From a virus, in the IMG/VR virus record IMGVR_UViG_3300017742_000030, positions 1-40,804 of that record: DNA of 40,804 nt. The stretch is one strand, 5' to 3'. Made by a program: the position numbers and the translations under genes. The notes under the pieces were generated by a model. The model was given only the letters and a program-made list of their open reading frames with translations, was not told the origin of the DNA and did no database searches. Of the stretch, positions 39,171 to 40,804 are shown piece after piece; position 1 is the first letter of the stretch; every line of letters begins with the position of its first letter.

Positions 39171-39582
39171 TATTGAGAATATGCTCAGTGAAAAGATTCA
39201 CTATGAACTTGTTCCTTCGGATGACCCCCATGGATGGGATGTCCGAATACTAGAAGAGTATCCTGAAACGGTTATTACTTTTGGTGCAATCAAGTTTGTA
39301 GGAATCGATGATAGTGGAGACGATGGAGAGATTAGATTTGATTTCTCCATCAAATCCTCACCAGACCCAGAATTAACAACAGAAGACTTGACTTTTCAAG
39401 CATATGTTGGTACAATACTTAATAGCGTAATAGGTACAGCTATCGCAGAGGGAACTATGGTTGCACAGGATAGTGACTCTGGTCAAATTATGGCAACAGA
39501 AGAAACACATGAGGACTTAGAAGAATTATATAATGAATATCAATCTAGAACAGACAGTACTGCGGAATCTACTGACCAATGA
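39160..39582 (+). CDS. Acidic protein between uvsX and gene 41, unknown
   Basis: This 140-aa acidic protein (MSNDIENMLSEKIHYELVPS at the start) looks like a beta-rich domain followed by a helix (YVGTILNSVIGTAIAEGTMV) and a disordered tail. A protein of this type lies between uvsX and gp41 in many marine T4-like phages (recalled). Function unknown. It overlaps uvsX by 11 nt and gene 41 by 50 nt, which indicates coupled translation. Confidence 0.75.
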   Translation: MSNDIENMLSEKIHYELVPSDDPHGWDVRILEEYPETVITFGAIKFVGIDDSGDDGEIRFDFSIKSSPDPELTTEDLTFQAYVGTILNSVIGTAIAEGTMVAQDSDSGQIMATEETHEDLEELYNEYQSRTDSTAESTDQ

Positions 39583-40804
39583 TGACTACATGCGGAAGGT
39601 TCTTCCGTTCATATCACCTGATTACTTTGATGGAGTCTACAAAGGACTATTCAAAGAAGTCACTAAATTTGTAGCAAAATACAACAAACTACCAACTCTT
39701 GAATCATTCAAGATTGAAATCGATGAAGAGAACTCTCTTGCGGATGACCAATATCGTTCCGCAATAGACCTTCTTCCTAATATTTTTACACCCGAATCTG
39801 AGAACCTTGAATGGTTAATTACACGAACTGAGAAGTGGTGTCAAGACCGTGCGGTCTATAATGCGGTAATGGAATCTATTTCTATTATCGATGGTAAACA
39901 TGCAACAATGCAAAAGAATGCAATACCCGATGTATTGTCTAAAGCACTTGGTGTTACGTTTGATACTAATATCGGTCACGATTATCTAGAGAATGTAGAT
40001 GGTCGTTATGATTTCTACCATGAACAAGAAGAGAGGATACCTTTTGACCTTGATTACTTTAACCAGATTACTAAAGGCGGTTTACCGAATAAAACTCTCA
40101 ACATTGCACTTGCTGGCACTGGTGTTGGTAAGTCTCTGTTTATGTGCCATGTCGCTTCCAGTGCATTAAGTCAAGGACGCAATGCATTGTATATTACTAT
40201 GGAAATGGCAGAAGAACGTATCGCAGAACGTATTGATGCAAACTTACTGAATGTTCCTATTGACCAACTAGAGAATCTATCCAAGACTATGTTCACAGAT
40301 AAGGTTCAACAGATTGCCGCAAAGACTCAAGGTAAACTTATTATTAAAGAGTATCCTACTGGACAGGCAAACACGGCACACTTCCGTGCATTACTGAATG
40401 AGTTGAAACTCAAGAAGAACTTTGTCCCTGAGATTATCTTTATTGATTACCTGAACATATGTGCATCATCTCGTATGAAAGGTATGGGTGGTGCAATCAA
40501 CTCTTATTCTTATATCAAGTCTATTGCAGAAGAGTTACGTGGACTCGCAGTTGAGTTCAATGTACCCATCATGTCTGCAACCCAGACTACACGTTCGGGT
40601 TATGGTAATGATGATGTTGGTCTAGAAGATACTGCTGAGTCATTCGGTCTACCCGCAACTGCTGATTTAATGTTTGCATTGATATCTAATGAAGAACTAA
40701 ATAACCTTGGTAAGATAATGGTTAAACAGTTGAAGAATCGTTACAATGACCCGACACGTCACAATCGATTTACCATAAAGGTTGACCGTAGTAAGATGCG
40801 TCTG
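39533..40804 (+). CDS. 41: Replicative DNA helicase gp41, 3' truncated by the window
   Basis: ATG 39533, inside the previous gene, opens a frame to the window end (424 codons visible). The N-terminus MNINLEQTVLRNLLTNDDYM and KVLPFISPDYFDGVY fit the gp41 N-terminal domain. The RecA-type core has Walker A GTGVGKS at 195-201 and Walker B with D305 in EIIFIDYLN; SATQTTRSGYGN follows. T4 gp41 (475 aa) is the hexameric 5'-3' helicase that works with the primase. Only the last 50 or so residues should be missing. Confidence 0.95.
   Translation, partial: MNINLEQTVLRNLLTNDDYMRKVLPFISPDYFDGVYKGLFKEVTKFVAKYNKLPTLESFKIEIDEENSLADDQYRSAIDLLPNIFTPESENLEWLITRTEKWCQDRAVYNAVMESISIIDGKHATMQKNAIPDVLSKALGVTFDTNIGHDYLENVDGRYDFYHEQEERIPFDLDYFNQITKGGLPNKTLNIALAGTGVGKSLFMCHVASSALSQGRNALYITMEMAEERIAERIDANLLNVPIDQLENLSKTMFTDKVQQIAAKTQGKLIIKEYPTGQANTAHFRALLNELKLKKNFVPEIIFIDYLNICASSRMKGMGGAINSYSYIKSIAEELRGLAVEFNVPIMSATQTTRSGYGNDDVGLEDTAESFGLPATADLMFALISNEELNNLGKIMVKQLKNRYNDPTRHNRFTIKVDRSKMRL

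Noticed and set aside
1-40804. CRISPR arrays, insertion sequences, attachment sites, tRNA genes
   Set aside because: None seen. There are no regularly spaced short repeats, transposase motifs or cloverleaf sequences. The repeats noted are protein-coding fibre repeats and promoter blocks.

Overview
The window is a 40.8 kb piece of a T4-like myovirus genome of the marine (cyanophage/pelagiphage-type) lineage. The T4 core genes are in the compact order typical of ocean T4-like phages: 13-14-15-16-17-18-19-20-67-(68 position)-21-22-23, then uvsY-uvsW-55-47-46-45-44-62-regA-43-uvsX-41. The DNA is AT-rich (about 38% GC by eye). No photosynthesis genes, tRNAs, insertion sequences or CRISPR arrays are visible. 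A marine alphaproteobacterial or cyanobacterial host fits, but the host is not proven by this sequence. The window is cut at both ends: a tail-fibre-like gene on the left and gp41 on the right.

Layout. (1) 1-13,091: the late structural block, all on the + strand and ending at a UUCG-tetraloop terminator after the major capsid gene. It holds neck, terminase, sheath, tube, portal, prohead core, prohead protease, scaffold and capsid genes. (2) 13,090-15,863: a border region with a lone minus-strand DNA adenine methylase, small unknown genes behind two near-identical strong promoters, and a SleB-type cell wall hydrolase. (3) 15,903-22,173: a tube-fold structural gene, uvsY, uvsW, then a cassette of a B12-binding-type radical SAM protein, an Sm-like small protein, a 2OG-Fe(II) oxygenase-like protein and a cytidylyltransferase, ending in the late sigma factor gp55. 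(4) 22,173-30,078: recombination and replication genes 47, 46, 45, 44, 62 and regA, with inserted MazG-like and dCMP deaminase genes and two paralogous single-membrane-span proteins. (5) 30,079-32,534: small membrane peptides, a cupin/JmjC-like protein, an Hsp20, an unknown 246-aa protein and a 280-nt non-coding transcription unit. (6) 32,590-40,804: DNA polymerase, a primase-polymerase-like protein, two nucleotide-sugar enzymes (UDP-glucuronate 4-epimerase and UDP-glucose dehydrogenase), uvsX, a small gene and gp41.

Regulation can be read directly. Twelve + strand promoters match a host sigma70 type (CTTGAC(A/T)TT, 17-18 bp, GTATAAT) and one drives the minus-strand methylase. They sit before early and middle genes, and one lies inside the gene upstream of gp55. 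Late promoters of the T4 type (TATAAATA) precede the sheath gene, a prohead core gene, the tube-fold gene and others. This matches the presence of gp55, which recognises that box. In five genes the -10 box ends only 5-7 nt before the ATG and no Shine-Dalgarno sequence is present, which predicts leaderless mRNAs.

Most notable observations: no GATC site was found in the whole window although the phage carries a Dam-like methylase; CCGG also seems absent; all 17 Pro-Gly pairs inspected use CCA/CCT followed by GGC; a strong promoter and terminator bracket a structured non-coding RNA just upstream of the DNA polymerase gene.
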